Assembly: GCA_049645705.1 (NCBI GenBank) | Contig: JBARUK010000065.1 | Location: 1 to 64,000 of the forward strand | Length of the DNA: 64,000 nucleotides | Source: JBGNFV01 sp049645705 | GTDB taxonomy: Bacteria; Bacteroidota; Bacteroidia; Cytophagales; Cyclobacteriaceae | Direction: 5' to 3' | Shown here: piece after piece, positions 47,796 to 56,182 of the stretch | Layout of the letters: every line of letters begins with the position of its first letter | How positions within the stretch are numbered: position 1 is the stretch's first letter | Translations under genes and position numbers: made by a program | Notes under the pieces: model-generated | Databases searched by the model: none | Seen by the model: the letters and a program-made list of their open reading frames with translations, nothing else | Told to the model about the DNA's origin: nothing

Positions 47796-48569
47796 ATGCT
47801 AAGCGAATTACTAAAAAGTAAATCATATTGGGAAAGTAAAAGATTTGATCAGTCTTTAGTTGTATTGAATAGGTTGTTCAGCAAAGACACCAGTGGCGAT
47901 GGTATATCTATACCAAACAGGTTTTTGAAGTCATATAAACAGATGAATTTTGAGAGTGCATTGTCATCTATACTTTTAAATAACCATATCTTAGTTTCAT
48001 TTTCTAAGGCTTTTAAAATACTCTGGAAAGACCTGCCAGGTCAGTATTTGATTGATATTTTACATCAATATGAGGGGATTTATACTGATGTTGAACTCTT
48101 TGATTTCCTCTTAAAAGAAGCATCAACAGGTATTATTACCACCGATCAGGAATATTATCATTTAGGTTGTAAGGTGGTCTTAACAAAAGAAAATGATAGC
48201 CTGATTTTAATGAAAAATGGCGAAGGACTGTTTGAAACTATTATGGAAAGTGAAAAAAAGTGGGAGGAATATGCTTTTAATAATAAATGTACAATAGTTA
48301 ATATGCTTTTCAACTCTGTCTTTCACGTAGAACCAGTTCTTAGTAAGGAAGCTGTTCTTTTGAGGATTCAAACTATAGAAGTAAAGTTTCCCTATCTATT
48401 AACACTTTTAGAAAGCTGGTTGGAAGAAGTAGATGAAGCGTATTATTCAGAACTTGTAGAGTTCAACTTAAGAATTAGGACTTCTGATTTTGAAAAGTGT
48501 ATTAAACAATTGTTAATCTCCTTGAGAGAGGAAAAAGTTGAAAACTTTATAAATGATAATTATTCATGA
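47796..48569 (+). CDS. AT-rich gene after cargo protein 2: candidate immunity or chaperone
   Basis: This 257-residue acidic, soluble, mainly helical protein is not recognised. It starts 8 bp after the DUF4157 gene and shares its AT-rich tail composition, while the next gene returns to GC-rich. This suggests the two were gained together as a toxin tip plus immunity or dedicated chaperone pair. No signal peptide is present, so it acts in the cytosol. Its stop overlaps the next start (ATGA). The family is unknown. Confidence 0.7.
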   Translation: MLSELLKSKSYWESKRFDQSLVVLNRLFSKDTSGDGISIPNRFLKSYKQMNFESALSSILLNNHILVSFSKAFKILWKDLPGQYLIDILHQYEGIYTDVELFDFLLKEASTGIITTDQEYYHLGCKVVLTKENDSLILMKNGEGLFETIMESEKKWEEYAFNNKCTIVNMLFNSVFHVEPVLSKEAVLLRIQTIEVKFPYLLTLLESWLEEVDEAYYSELVEFNLRIRTSDFEKCIKQLLISLREEKVENFINDNYS

Positions 48570-49126
48570 ACAACTTTTTAAAATTTATCGGATCTATGCT
48601 CGCGCTGCTCTTTGTGGGCGCTGTCGGGTATGGTATGTATACGGGCTTTTTCAGTCTGGCCAGATGGATGTCCGGCGGGCTGGGCGATATGGCCGTTTTC
48701 CTGCTTTCTGTGGGGGGGATAATGATCGTCTGCTCATGGATCATCTCCGCAGCCATACGCAGTACGGCCAAAAAGCACAAACCGGCAAACCCTGATAAGG
48801 TGGCCCTGTACACACGCTTTGTGGAGACGATCCCGCAGGGTGAAAAGGCCGACTTCAGCGTATTTGAAAAGTATATGGTGTTATGGGGCAGTAACCGGCT
48901 GCTGGTGCAGTTTTCTGTCCTTCAGAAACTACGGGAAGCCAGCCCGATGGAAAGTAAGCCTGTGCAGACACAAATAGCTAAGATGCTGCGTGAAATGCGC
49001 AGGGATACCGGCGAATCCAACATCGGTATTACGGATAGTATGCTCATAAAGGCCGTATCGAAAGAGGTACCGGCAAACAAGGCCTCAACCAGTCACAATC
49101 ATATGATGGCAGGAGAAACGGTGTAG
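48566..49126 (+). CDS. Two-helix membrane protein, last gene of the eCIS operon
   Basis: This 186-residue protein has two N-terminal membrane helices (SMLALLFVGAVGYGMYTGFF and AVFLLSVGGIMIVCSWIISA) and a soluble charged C-terminal domain of ~110 residues. No family is recognised. It is coupled to the AT-rich gene by a 4 bp overlap but has the GC-rich composition of the core operon, so it was probably the original neighbour of the cargo gene before the AT-rich segment arrived. Confidence 0.7.
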   Translation: MNNFLKFIGSMLALLFVGAVGYGMYTGFFSLARWMSGGLGDMAVFLLSVGGIMIVCSWIISAAIRSTAKKHKPANPDKVALYTRFVETIPQGEKADFSVFEKYMVLWGSNRLLVQFSVLQKLREASPMESKPVQTQIAKMLREMRRDTGESNIGITDSMLIKAVSKEVPANKASTSHNHMMAGETV

Positions 49127-49457
49127 ATCATATACCTACCCTTACTACTGCGGGGTTGACCTCGTCCGGAATGGACCGTGGTTTTGAGCTTGGGAAGTTG
49201 TCCCATAGAGACCTGTATAAGGTACTTCCCATGGCAGCATGCCGGGGCTTGGAAGAGCGGTACTGTTTTAAAACGGCAGAGCTTAGCCCGGTCGGGCGCG
49301 ACCCGGTCGGACGCGACCCGGTTGGACGCGACCCAGTACCAATCCCGCGTTATCAACCACCACGAGATACGCTGCGCTAATCTCGCGGTAGTTTAGTTAA
49401 TTGTTAGTAAAAACGGTCAATGCTATTCAGGGATTGACAACAATTGACAACTGACAA
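49127..49457. other. Intergenic after the eCIS operon, with repeats
   Basis: No credible gene. The overlapping 72-74-codon frames here only translate a tandem repeat. Near 49430-49475 there is the AATTAACTATTAACAAT type of AT-rich block also seen at 341-521. No clear rho-independent terminator could be identified after the operon. Confidence 0.5.
49287..49331. repeat. Three 15 bp tandem repeats
   Basis: Units begin at 49287, 49302 and 49317 with consensus CCCGGTYGGRCGCGA. The style matches the 8301 and 13208 arrays. It is non-coding. Confidence 0.85.
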
Positions 49458-50843
49458 TTAACTATTAACAATCAATTTACCACCCAGCCAGGCATCCGTA
49501 CGTACCACCTCCAGGCCCAGCGGGTCCCACCAGTAGCCTTCTATCCTTTCATTGGCCAGCAGGAGCTTTGTGCGCTTTTCGGCTATGGCCTTCTTAAAGC
49601 AAACAGGTGTGTGGTACAGGTTTTTCAGGGTATTGTATATGGCCCGCATGCGGTCCGTTTCTGCCAATTTACGGCTGGTGAGGGACTTACGAAAAGCCGT
49701 CAGCTTAAAGTCGAACCAGTCGCAGTCGTTTAGCTCGATGATGTTCAGCAGTTCCAGTAGCCTGGCCGATACGTTGAGGTACGGCTCTTCGCCTGGCGAA
49801 AAGGAATGGCGGTTTATGGACTGCAGGCAGTCTTTATAGTTGCCTTTTATAAACTGCATATTGGCCTGTAGAAAGGGCCATATGGCCCTGGTTTTGGCGC
49901 GGCTCTTACCGATCAGGTTCTCTGCCTGGGTGTACCGGGCGTTACGCAGGTAAGTATAGAAAAGCACCTCTTTTACATCTTCCATACAGCTCATGTCCTG
50001 CTCTGCCATCTGATGCGCCTTCTCTGCGTAGGTGAGAGCCTCGCGGTGCTTCTCTAGCCTGTTCAGAGAGCGGGCCACCTCCAGGTTTGCCAGTACCTTG
50101 TTCTGCTGTTGTTGTAGTGGTTTTTCCGTATCTATCAGCACACTCATGTCCACTGCCAGGTTATAGGCCTGGGCAAAGTTACGTTGCTGCGTCTGGTACT
50201 TTATAGCATTGATATAGTATAGCAGCTCGGCTTTCTTGGAGCCTGACTGCTGTGATGATCTGCGTATGTCTTCCAGGTTTTTGATCTTAATACCGGCGGG
50301 CAGCTTGCCATTGCTTTGCTTTTGCGCCTCCGTACTCTTCTCCCGGGCCGCTATTACCTCCTCCAGATTGTGCAGCTCCCGGCGCACTTCCGTGCAGGCC
50401 TTCTTCTTCCACTGGCCCAGGCTTTCACCCTTACTCAGAGCCTCTTTCACCGCTATTTTCAATGGGTACAGCTCTGATTCATCGGCCTTTTGCAGGGCTT
50501 TTTTCAAAAGGCAGGCTGCCGCACCGTATACTTTCAGGTCCGTTAGTAATTTGGCCTGGTACAGGTATTTATATCCGGTAGTTTCGGCACTGGTGTCGTG
50601 CAGGGTCGTGGTGAAGTTCAGCAGGTCCTCGTAGAGCCTTTTTTTCAGGTGAAAATAGGCCGAATGACTCGGCTTGCCATAGATCAGTTGGCTGGCTTCA
50701 TCGTCAGTACTGATCTTGTGGTCCAGAATGCCCTCCAGCAGGGCCAGTTTCTTGTTTGTTCTTCCGTTGTTTTGATATATACATTTAATGAGGCGAATGC
50801 CGGTGGGCCGCAGCGTATCGGCCAGTAGCCTTAAAGTCTTCAT
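49458..50843 (-). CDS. Hypothetical helical-repeat (TPR-like) protein
   Basis: This 461-residue cytosolic, helix-rich protein has TPR-like spacing (NKVLANLEVARSLNRLEKHR, EALTYAEKAHQMAEQD, LFYTYLRNARYTQAENLIGK) and a basic N-terminus. No exact family is recognised. It is convergent to the contractile injection operon and separated from it by a repeat-containing spacer, so it is probably unrelated. Confidence 0.7.
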   Translation of the reverse strand: MKTLRLLADTLRPTGIRLIKCIYQNNGRTNKKLALLEGILDHKISTDDEASQLIYGKPSHSAYFHLKKRLYEDLLNFTTTLHDTSAETTGYKYLYQAKLLTDLKVYGAAACLLKKALQKADESELYPLKIAVKEALSKGESLGQWKKKACTEVRRELHNLEEVIAAREKSTEAQKQSNGKLPAGIKIKNLEDIRRSSQQSGSKKAELLYYINAIKYQTQQRNFAQAYNLAVDMSVLIDTEKPLQQQQNKVLANLEVARSLNRLEKHREALTYAEKAHQMAEQDMSCMEDVKEVLFYTYLRNARYTQAENLIGKSRAKTRAIWPFLQANMQFIKGNYKDCLQSINRHSFSPGEEPYLNVSARLLELLNIIELNDCDWFDFKLTAFRKSLTSRKLAETDRMRAIYNTLKNLYHTPVCFKKAIAEKRTKLLLANERIEGYWWDPLGLEVVRTDAWLGGKLIVNS

Positions 50844-51270
50844 GTGAGTGGCGTGGTTCGGTTCTGGTTTTCATAGTAGTGTAGGTGTCATGTGGTTCCG
50901 CAAGTCAGAATTGCAGATTCGTGGCTCAGTATTTATTTCTAAGACAGCCAAAAGTGAGCCTTACCCGAAGGAAATTTACTATAAAAGTTTACCTGCTGCC
51001 ATACAGGGGTTGCCAGGCTTTATTTTTCATAAAATGGGTAGATAATTATTGATATACAGGTCGCATATTTGTTAAAATATTATATAGTCACTGCCCAGGT
51101 GCTTCCATTTCCACATCACACTGCAAATAAATACCTCTTTTTTCCACTATTATTTCATTATATAGTGAAAAAGAGGCGTTGTTACAGAATTATATTTTAT
51201 GATTAACCAACAGGCAGGTTTACACCGTGTAATTGGGTATAATACCTGTTGCCAGGTACGTACAGTCCGT
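50844..51270. other. Intergenic with a hairpin
   Basis: This 427 bp AT-rich spacer has no convincing gene. At 51134-51176 there is an inverted repeat (CCTCTTTTTTCCACTA / TAGTGAAAAAGAGG, two-base bulge). It lies between the start of the TPR-like gene and the end of the Kelch-type gene and could terminate the latter. Confidence 0.5.
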
Positions 51271-52242
51271 CTACTCGAAAACTTCAACTGAGTTCAGCTC
51301 CGGGCTGCCTCCCCGCTGTCCGCAGCCAGCCGCGGTGTAGATCCTGCCGTCTATGATGGTGGCACCGGTGCCGTGCCTGCCCCTGACCAGTTCGGGCAGA
51401 CTTTCCCATTCCATTTTTTCAGTATCAAAGGCCTCTACTTCGGAGTGGGCGGGTACCTGGCTGGCGCTTTCGCCTCCGAGTATCAATAGTTTTTGCCCCA
51501 TTACCACAGCAAAGCAGCCTGCTCTCTGCGTAGGTATGTTCAGGCTGTCCGGAAGTGTCTCCCAGGTGTCTTCGGAAAAGTCATAGACATCGACCGCTTC
51601 TTCTGTCAGGTCCAGGTATTGATCTGTAATGCCTGATGTGCGTCTGCCGCCAGCCATATATATTTTATCGTTGATAATGCCGATGCTCACATGGTCTCTT
51701 GCGTGCGGCGCATCAGCAAGTATACGCCAGGTGTTTGTGACGGGATCGTATTCATCCAGCCACGCCACGTGACCGTCCCAGTGACCATCCTGTATACCAC
51801 CCGCCAGGTACATCTTATCGTTATAAACGGCACAGCCTGCGGCACCCCGTAGCCTGTCTTTAGGCACTTCGGGGCCTTTCCTCCACTCGCTTTCTGCTAT
51901 ATTGAATATGTATATATTTTCTATAGGCTTTTCATGAGGGAACCCCCCGGTAAGGCCACCCATCACGTATACTTCACCATTATAGGTTATGGCCTGGAAG
52001 TGGTGCATTTCAATAGGCGTTTCTACGTGCTTTGTCCAGGTAAGTGATCTGGTATCGAAGATCTCGGTTGGTTTTATGCCTCTTCCGCCCACCAGAACGA
52101 TCTCATCGCCCACCGCTACCAGTGAGTTTTCATGCCGTTGGGTACAGCTACCGGGTGTGGCCGGCATTTTCCATGATTGCGCATATGAAGTCTGAAAAAA
52201 CAGAATAGCAAGGACGAAAAGGGTGGTTTTAGTAGCTTTCAT
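51271..52242 (-). CDS. Secreted Kelch-repeat protein
   Basis: The chosen start at 52242 gives 323 residues with a clean signal peptide (TTLFVLAILFFQTSYAQ) and an AGGAG Shine-Dalgarno just upstream; a longer frame from 52281 has no such support. The mature protein consists of about six Kelch blades (VGDEIVLVGGRG, NGEVYVMGGLTGG, NDKMYLAGGIQ, NDKIYMAGGRR, GQKLLILGGES, DGRIYTAAGCG), so it is a beta-propeller for protein or glycan binding. The location is periplasmic or extracellular. No partner is evident. Confidence 0.87.
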   Translation of the reverse strand: MKATKTTLFVLAILFFQTSYAQSWKMPATPGSCTQRHENSLVAVGDEIVLVGGRGIKPTEIFDTRSLTWTKHVETPIEMHHFQAITYNGEVYVMGGLTGGFPHEKPIENIYIFNIAESEWRKGPEVPKDRLRGAAGCAVYNDKMYLAGGIQDGHWDGHVAWLDEYDPVTNTWRILADAPHARDHVSIGIINDKIYMAGGRRTSGITDQYLDLTEEAVDVYDFSEDTWETLPDSLNIPTQRAGCFAVVMGQKLLILGGESASQVPAHSEVEAFDTEKMEWESLPELVRGRHGTGATIIDGRIYTAAGCGQRGGSPELNSVEVFE

Positions 52243-52502
52243 GATCTCCTTTGATTTATAGCAGCACCTCATGGCGGGCATCTTAATTTATAAACCTTTT
52301 TCAAATAAATACGCCTTCCTGTCTTTACTATCTCTTCACTATCGCAGGATTGCATCTTATGAGCAACAAGTCAGCAAGTATGCAACTTGCCCCTCAACAT
52401 AAGGTGCTGTAGGGACATGGTTTAAAACCAAACGTAACCAAATGAAGGCAGGCACGAAGTGAACCGTTACCTGCCTCCAAAACACTATCAGGTTGCCCTT
52501 TT
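52243..52502. other. Spacer with terminator-like hairpin (52446-52476)
   Basis: AGGCAGG and CCTGCCT pair around a 17-base loop, 27 bp downstream of the minus-strand small peptide gene. The U-tract is weak, so this is only a possible terminator. The rest of the spacer is empty and should hold the promoter of the Kelch gene. Confidence 0.35.
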
Positions 52503-52679
52503 TTATCCTATCTGTTCTAAGTCTTCAAAACATGATATGTCATTAGTGCAACTTTGGCAGGAGCACATAGGAAGGTTTCTTGAGGATTCATGAATTGGAC
52601 TTCCGCCCTTGACTTCCGCCTGAGTTTCTGTTTTAAAGCTCTTTACCTTTAGATCTTTTAATGTTAATTTCTTTATCAT
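52503..52679 (-). CDS. Pinensin-like (class I lanthipeptide type) RiPP precursor candidate
   Basis: This small gene of 58 codons begins MIKKLTLKDLKVKSFKTE. This matches the Bacteroidota leader pattern K.L.L..L.V.SF.T and is followed by VKGG, a double-glycine cleavage site. The predicted core of ~32 residues begins SPIHESS and contains four cysteines (MCSCQSCTN, ISCFED) plus several Ser/Thr, which is suitable for thioether or disulfide rings. No LanB/LanC, protease or ABC exporter is encoded nearby, so modifying enzymes would have to act from elsewhere. A second candidate with the same leader style lies at 58680. Confidence 0.72.
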   Translation of the reverse strand: MIKKLTLKDLKVKSFKTETQAEVKGGSPIHESSRNLPMCSCQSCTNDISCFEDLEQIG

Positions 52680-52874
52680 AGCATTATTGTTATTTTAATG
52701 TTATTCAATGTAGTGTAAACTTCATTGGTAGTCAACATCTTAACGCACTATATCAGGATCAATATATAACTAAGTCTAATAAGATATTTGTTAATATAAT
52801 AAGGTTAAACTTCCATTCCGGAGGGCCGCTTTCGGAGGAGATACCTGACATAGTGAGGCCTATTGGGTGAGAGA

Positions 52875-55223
52875 TCAATGGCTCAGTACATCCATATCTA
52901 CATCCGGCTTTAGATGGTTGCCTGTTTTTTCGGCAATGATGTCGGCAGGTAAAGAGAAGGATCCACTAAGCTCATGCCTTTCCGAAGAGCTGGCCATGTG
53001 TACAGTATAGTCTCCCTTTTCTGCCACCCAGGCACGTTGTTCGTTAATGAAACTGGCCAGGTGCTTGGGAGCTAATGTGAACGTGAGCGTTTCTGACTCG
53101 CCGGGTGCCAGTACCTTTGTTTTACCAAAGGCCTTAAGCTCGGCAGATGGTTTGGTTACACTGCCCTGTGGTGCGCTGAGATACAACTGTACCACCTCTC
53201 TGCCTGCCACGTCGCCGGTATTGGTCACCTGTACGCTTACCTCCAATTCCTCATCAAAAGAGCGGCTGCCAAGCTCCAGGTCTGAGTACCCGAATGTGGT
53301 ATAGGACATACCGTAGCCGAAGGGGTAGCTTACCGGAACGGCAAAGGTATTAAAGTAGCGGTAGCCCACATAGATATCTTCTTTATAGAAGACCTCCTTA
53401 GGGTCGTTGGCGGGTTCGCCCAGCCAGTTGGCCGCGGAGGCGTGCTGGTTATATTCTACCGGGAATGTCATAGGTAGCTTACCGCTGGGGTTTACGGCTC
53501 CTGACATGACGTCTGCCACGGAGTTGCCGCCTTCCTGGCCCGGCTGCCAGGCCAACAGTATGGCATCTGCTTTGTCCTTCCAGCTGGCTGTTTCCACCAC
53601 GCCGCCTATGTTCAGTATCACGACTACCTTTTTGCCTGCCTGGTGAAAGGCCTGTGATACCTCATTGATCAGCATGACCTCGTCCCGGGCCAGGTTGAAG
53701 TCCTCATCTACGGTACGGTCTGCATTCTCGCCTGAGTTTCGGCCTATGGTGATGACGGCCAGGTCAGCTTCCTGCGCCTTCTGCGTGACCATGTCTTTCA
53801 TTACCGGCATCTCCACCATCCGCTTGGGCACCGCCAGCAGGCCGCCCTCTTTCTCGCGGCGCTTCATTTCCTTTTCCATCTCACTTTCTACATAGGGAGC
53901 GTAGGCATCGGAAAGCTCCCGGTCCAGGGTATAGCCTGCACCTTCCAGCCCCTGTACCAGTGAGACGGAGTACTCCTCGTTTACGTCTCCGCTGCCGGTA
54001 CCTCCGCTTATGAAGCTGTAGGTGGTATTACCAAAAGCCGCAATAGTCGCCGATTTGTCTGTAAGCGGCAGTACGTTGCCTTCATTCTTCAGCAGTACCA
54101 TACCTTCGGCCCCGGCCCGGCGGGTGACGGCGGCGTGGCTGTCCAGGTCGGGCTGGCTGCTGTATTTTTCATTTTTGAAAGTAGGGGAGTTAAGCACCAC
54201 CTGCAGGATGTTCTTCACGTTGCGGTCTACGGCTTCCTGCGATACCTTTCCCTCGCGGATGGCCCGGGCCAGCGTATCACGCTGTTTCTGCATGCCGGGC
54301 ATGAGCAGGTCATTGCCCGCTTCTACCTGTGCCACTACGTTGCTTACGCCCGAGCCTATGGAGAAGAAGCTGTTGTACCCGCCGAACCAGTCCGTCATCA
54401 CAAAGCCTTCGAAGCCCCATTCATCGCGCAGAATGCCCGTGAGCAGGTCCTGGCGCTCCGAAGCGTAGGTGCCGTTTACCTTGTTATAGGCAGACATGAC
54501 AGTCCAGGGCTGGGCCTCTTTTACGGCTATTTCGAAGCCGCGCAGGTATATCTCGCGCATGGCTCGTTCGGATATGTGCGCATTGACAGACAGCCGGTTG
54601 GTTTCCTGGTTATTGGCTGCATAGTGCTTGATGGAGGTGCCCACGCCATTGCTTTCCACGCCGTTTACATAAGCGGCGGCTATCTTACCAGACAGCAGCG
54701 GGTCTTCGGAGTAGTATTCAAAATTACGTCCGTTTAGCGGGTTTCTATGTATGTTCAGCGCCGGTGCCAGCAGCACATCCACACCGTATTCTTTTACCTC
54801 TTCGCCGATCGCTTGGCCCACCTCTTCTACCAGTTCCGTGTCCCAGGTAGAGGAGAGGGCCGTACCTACGGGAAATGCCGTGGCATAGTACGTATTGTCA
54901 TCGCCCTCGCGGGTAGGGTCTATGCGCAGGCCTGCCGGTCCGTCTGCCACGACTATATTGGGTATGCCCAGCCGCTCTATGGCCATGGTGCCACCTGCAG
55001 CACCGGGCACCCGGGGTGGCGGTGCACCCTCTACGGGAGGTACCAGCCCGGCGTAGCCCGGCATGCCTGGGCCTACGAGCAGGGTAGCCTTCTCCTCCGG
55101 GGTCATAGCGCCTATCACTTCATCCAGGGAGGCCTTGCCCAGTTGCGGAGCCTCCTGGGCCGAGAGGCAGGTGGTGAGTAAGGTGAAGAGCATAAGCAGG
55201 AAGGGGAAGGGCTGATGAGTCAT
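52875..55223 (-). CDS. Glycoside hydrolase family 3 (beta-glucosidase-like)
   Basis: This 782-residue secreted enzyme has a signal peptide (FPFLLMLFTLLTTCLSAQ). Its GH3 N-terminal barrel carries the catalytic Asp in GFVMTDWFGGYNSF and the KHYAANNQETNR substrate loop. A GH3 C-terminal domain (AITIGRNSGENADRT in the variant LAVITIGRNSGE) and a fibronectin-III-like tail (DVAGREVVQLYLSAP) follow. It hydrolyses beta-linked sugars from glycans in the periplasm. It is divergent from the NUDIX-fold regulator gene, which probably controls it. Confidence 0.94.
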   Translation of the reverse strand: MTHQPFPFLLMLFTLLTTCLSAQEAPQLGKASLDEVIGAMTPEEKATLLVGPGMPGYAGLVPPVEGAPPPRVPGAAGGTMAIERLGIPNIVVADGPAGLRIDPTREGDDNTYYATAFPVGTALSSTWDTELVEEVGQAIGEEVKEYGVDVLLAPALNIHRNPLNGRNFEYYSEDPLLSGKIAAAYVNGVESNGVGTSIKHYAANNQETNRLSVNAHISERAMREIYLRGFEIAVKEAQPWTVMSAYNKVNGTYASERQDLLTGILRDEWGFEGFVMTDWFGGYNSFFSIGSGVSNVVAQVEAGNDLLMPGMQKQRDTLARAIREGKVSQEAVDRNVKNILQVVLNSPTFKNEKYSSQPDLDSHAAVTRRAGAEGMVLLKNEGNVLPLTDKSATIAAFGNTTYSFISGGTGSGDVNEEYSVSLVQGLEGAGYTLDRELSDAYAPYVESEMEKEMKRREKEGGLLAVPKRMVEMPVMKDMVTQKAQEADLAVITIGRNSGENADRTVDEDFNLARDEVMLINEVSQAFHQAGKKVVVILNIGGVVETASWKDKADAILLAWQPGQEGGNSVADVMSGAVNPSGKLPMTFPVEYNQHASAANWLGEPANDPKEVFYKEDIYVGYRYFNTFAVPVSYPFGYGMSYTTFGYSDLELGSRSFDEELEVSVQVTNTGDVAGREVVQLYLSAPQGSVTKPSAELKAFGKTKVLAPGESETLTFTLAPKHLASFINEQRAWVAEKGDYTVHMASSSERHELSGSFSLPADIIAEKTGNHLKPDVDMDVLSH

Positions 55224-55289
55224 AAAGACAGCGTTATGGAGGGTTAAAAAAAATTGGTTGATAGTCTAATGATACGGTTTTTCTTTTAT

Positions 55290-55304
55290 GCTTCAAAATG
55301 AAGC
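55290..55304. promoter_or_regulatory. Candidate operator between GH3 and NUDIX regulator
   Basis: GCTTC-AAAAT-GAAGC forms a perfect 5 bp inverted repeat, flanked by TTAT on the left and AATAA on the right. It sits in the 152 bp divergent spacer where a regulator site is expected. The assignment is by position and symmetry only. Confidence 0.35.
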
Positions 55305-55375
55305 AATAAGAATATTTCAGGTATTGACGCTTTCTTGCTTTATTAGAGCGTGAGTCTGTCATTGACCAGTATTGT

Positions 55376-56131
55376 ATGGATATGGAAGAACTGTATGGCC
55401 TGCTAAAGGCGAAAGAGAAGGATTTCAGGGAAAACTACCTGGCGGGGGTAACCATAGACTGTGTGGTATTCGGGTACTATAACCGGGAGCTGAAGGTGCT
55501 GCTGACGAGCCTGCTGGGTAAGGATAAATGGATGCTGCCAGGTGGGTTTGTGCGCAAAGACCTGCCGCTGGATGAGGCGGCCATCGCTATCCTGGAAGAG
55601 CGCACAGGGGTGACGGACATTTTCCTGCAGCAGTTCAAGGCCTTCGGTGAGGTGGACCGGTCGGAAGATGCGTTCAGCGATATGCCTGAGGGCCTGTGGT
55701 TCAAAGAGCGCTTTGTGAGTATCGGGTACTACAGTGTGGTCAGCTACCATGAGGTAAACCCTGTGGCGGATGACTTCTCTTCGGCCTGCGAGTGGAGGTC
55801 TTTGGAGAACCTGCCGGAACTGATGATGGACCATGAGCATATACTAGGCGATGCCCTGCTGCACCTGCGGCGCGACCTGAATGATAAGCCGGTAGGAATG
55901 AACCTGCTGCCGGATAAGTTTACTATGCCGGAGCTGCAGCGGCTGTATGAGATCATACTTGGCAGGAAACTGAACCGCGGTAACTTTTACCGCAAAATGC
56001 TTCGCTACGGCATACTGACGAAACTGGACGAGACGCGGAAGGGGGGAGCCCACAAATCGCCTGATTTGTATTCATTTGATCAGACGGCTTATACCAATGC
56101 CCTGGAAAACGGCCTGCAGGAAAGCTGGTGA
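55376..56131 (+). CDS. NUDIX-fold transcriptional regulator (NrtR/AraR-like)
   Basis: This 251-residue protein has an N-terminal NUDIX domain (VTIDCVVFGYYNRELKVLL, WMLPGGFVRKDLPLDEAA) and a C-terminal winged-helix domain (LYEIILGRKLNRGNFYRKML). The Nudix box is degenerate: the REUxEE core reads AILEER, so the catalytic glutamates are missing and the domain should bind a ligand rather than hydrolyse it. Such proteins regulate sugar or NAD genes in Bacteroidota. It is divergent from a GH3 enzyme, so a sugar-responsive role is likely. A second ATG two codons on is an alternative start. Confidence 0.88.
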   Translation: MDMEELYGLLKAKEKDFRENYLAGVTIDCVVFGYYNRELKVLLTSLLGKDKWMLPGGFVRKDLPLDEAAIAILEERTGVTDIFLQQFKAFGEVDRSEDAFSDMPEGLWFKERFVSIGYYSVVSYHEVNPVADDFSSACEWRSLENLPELMMDHEHILGDALLHLRRDLNDKPVGMNLLPDKFTMPELQRLYEIILGRKLNRGNFYRKMLRYGILTKLDETRKGGAHKSPDLYSFDQTAYTNALENGLQESW

Positions 56132-56140
56132 AAAAGAAAA

Positions 56141-56162
56141 ACAGCATCGCGGAGGATGCTGT
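56141..56162 (-). terminator. Rho-independent terminator of the small-peptide operon
   Basis: ACAGCAT / ATGCTGT with an 8-base loop is followed, in the minus direction, by a T-rich run TTTTCTTTTT (56131-56140). It lies 21 bp after the last peptide gene. On the plus strand it abuts the NUDIX stop codon. Confidence 0.75.
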
Positions 56163-56182
56163 ACCTGTTCAATAATATAATA

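Noticed and set aside
18246..49126. Type VI secretion system
   Set aside because: VgrG-like, PAAR, gp25 and AAA+ genes are present, but TssJ/L/M membrane-complex and ClpV-type genes are missing, and the cap, LysM, Afp12 and tape-measure families mark an eCIS.
18246..49126. Contractile prophage
   Set aside because: No capsid, portal, terminase, integrase or lysogeny genes are visible on either side.
49156..49396. Two overlapping plus-strand frames with GRDPV repeats
   Set aside because: Their repeat content is just the translation of the 3 x 15 bp tandem array; overlapping frames are equally open, so there is no coding evidence.
50848..51045. 65-codon plus-strand frame in the spacer after the TPR-like gene
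   Set aside because: No conserved motif, signal or ribosome site; the composition changes along the frame as in non-coding DNA.
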